Below, one piece after another: positions 40,445 to 40,544 of a stretch of 40,544 nucleotides of DNA (positions are counted from its first letter, which is position 1; each line of letters starts with the position of its first letter). A program made the translations under genes and the position numbers. Location of the stretch: positions 1 to 40,544 of the forward strand of contig CAZYHS010000018.1 of the NCBI GenBank assembly GCA_964647545.1, given 5' to 3'. The notes beneath the pieces were generated by a model, which saw nothing but the letters and a program-made list of their open reading frames with translations, ran no database searches and was not told the origin of the DNA. This stretch comes from CAZYHS01 sp964647545. Its GTDB lineage: Bacteria; UBA10199; GCA-002796325; 1-14-0-20-49-13.

Positions 40445-40473
40445 TTGCGCCGGCCAGCCAGTTATGCCATATA
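40445..40473 (+). promoter_or_regulatory. Probable tRNA promoter
   Basis: TTGCGC (40445-40450) and CATATA (40468-40473) are spaced by 17 bases on the plus strand, placing transcription start near 40480, 20 bases before the tRNA. Confidence 0.45.
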
Positions 40474-40499
40474 GCCGACCGCTTCAGCTTGTCGCATCT

Positions 40500-40544
40500 G
40501 GAGAGGTGCCCGAGTGGCTGAAGGGAACGGTTTGCTAAGATTTT
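40500..40544 (+). tRNA. tRNA-Ser(GCU), 5' half only
   Basis: GGAGAGG acceptor strand (40500-40506), U8, a D-arm of the serine type (GCCCGAGTGGCTGAAGGG) and the anticodon loop TTGCTAA (40532-40538, anticodon GCT at 40534-40536) are clear. The next bases, GATTT, do not pair with the anticodon-stem strand ACGGT (ACCGT expected). The remaining bases before the edge do not resemble a tRNA. The gene could be interrupted, intron-bearing or affected by an edge error. Confidence 0.7.

Overview
The window has mid-range GC (about half, by eye) and is packed with genes, many joined by ATGA or TAAATG junctions. It carries three sigma-54 activators with a PAS histidine kinase, a sigma-54 promoter, an RsbU/RsbW/STAS set, DNA polymerase I with all three domains, AmgK/MurU cell-wall recycling genes and ADP-forming acyl-CoA synthetase. 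This mix suggests a free-living or fermentative Gram-negative bacterium, most like an uncultured deltaproteobacterial-type lineage. That placement is inference; no 16S or other phylogenetic marker is present. No CRISPR array, transposase, integrase or rRNA was seen.

Layout. 1-5129: start of a lipoprotein gene (cut by the edge), an M29 aminopeptidase, thiL on the opposite strand, then a minus-strand run yjbQ - RuBisCO-like protein - exported acidic protein. 5375-7528 (plus): IPT/TIG lipoprotein, AmgK-like sugar kinase and MurU-like nucleotidyltransferase. 7539-13386 (minus): purine nucleoside phosphorylase, fused hemC-hemD, two DUF21/CBS membrane proteins and larC. 13681-17628 (minus): acyl-CoA synthetase and a two-subunit CoA-transferase. 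17836-20307 (plus): a sigma-54 promoter with upstream dyad and direct repeats drives two proteins of unknown function. 20326-22881 (minus): tryptophanase and an aminotransferase. 23026-23961 (plus): a coiled-coil/FHA protein that may be read from a leaderless mRNA.

23983-35370 (minus) is a nine-gene run: histidine kinase, three NtrC-type activators (one with a dead receiver), STAS antagonist, RsbW-like kinase, GAF-PP2C phosphatase, folC and polA. 35587-37226 holds a small secreted cysteine-rich protein with its own promoter, leader hairpin and terminator, and a cytoplasmic thioredoxin-fold protein. 37389-40374 is an arsenic cassette (arsR, acr3, arsC, permease) interrupted by palindromic repeats. 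The window ends inside a tRNA-Ser(GCU) whose sequence stops matching a tRNA just after the anticodon loop.

Working together: the kinase and activators could drive the sigma-54 promoter at 17836, though this link is inferred. Tryptophanase, the aminotransferase, the CoA-transferase and the acyl-CoA synthetase point to amino-acid or organic-acid fermentation with ATP made by substrate-level phosphorylation. The best candidates for something undescribed are the sigma-54 unit at 17704-20307, the cysteine-rich protein unit at 35484-36065 and the combined kinase/activator/partner-switch operon.
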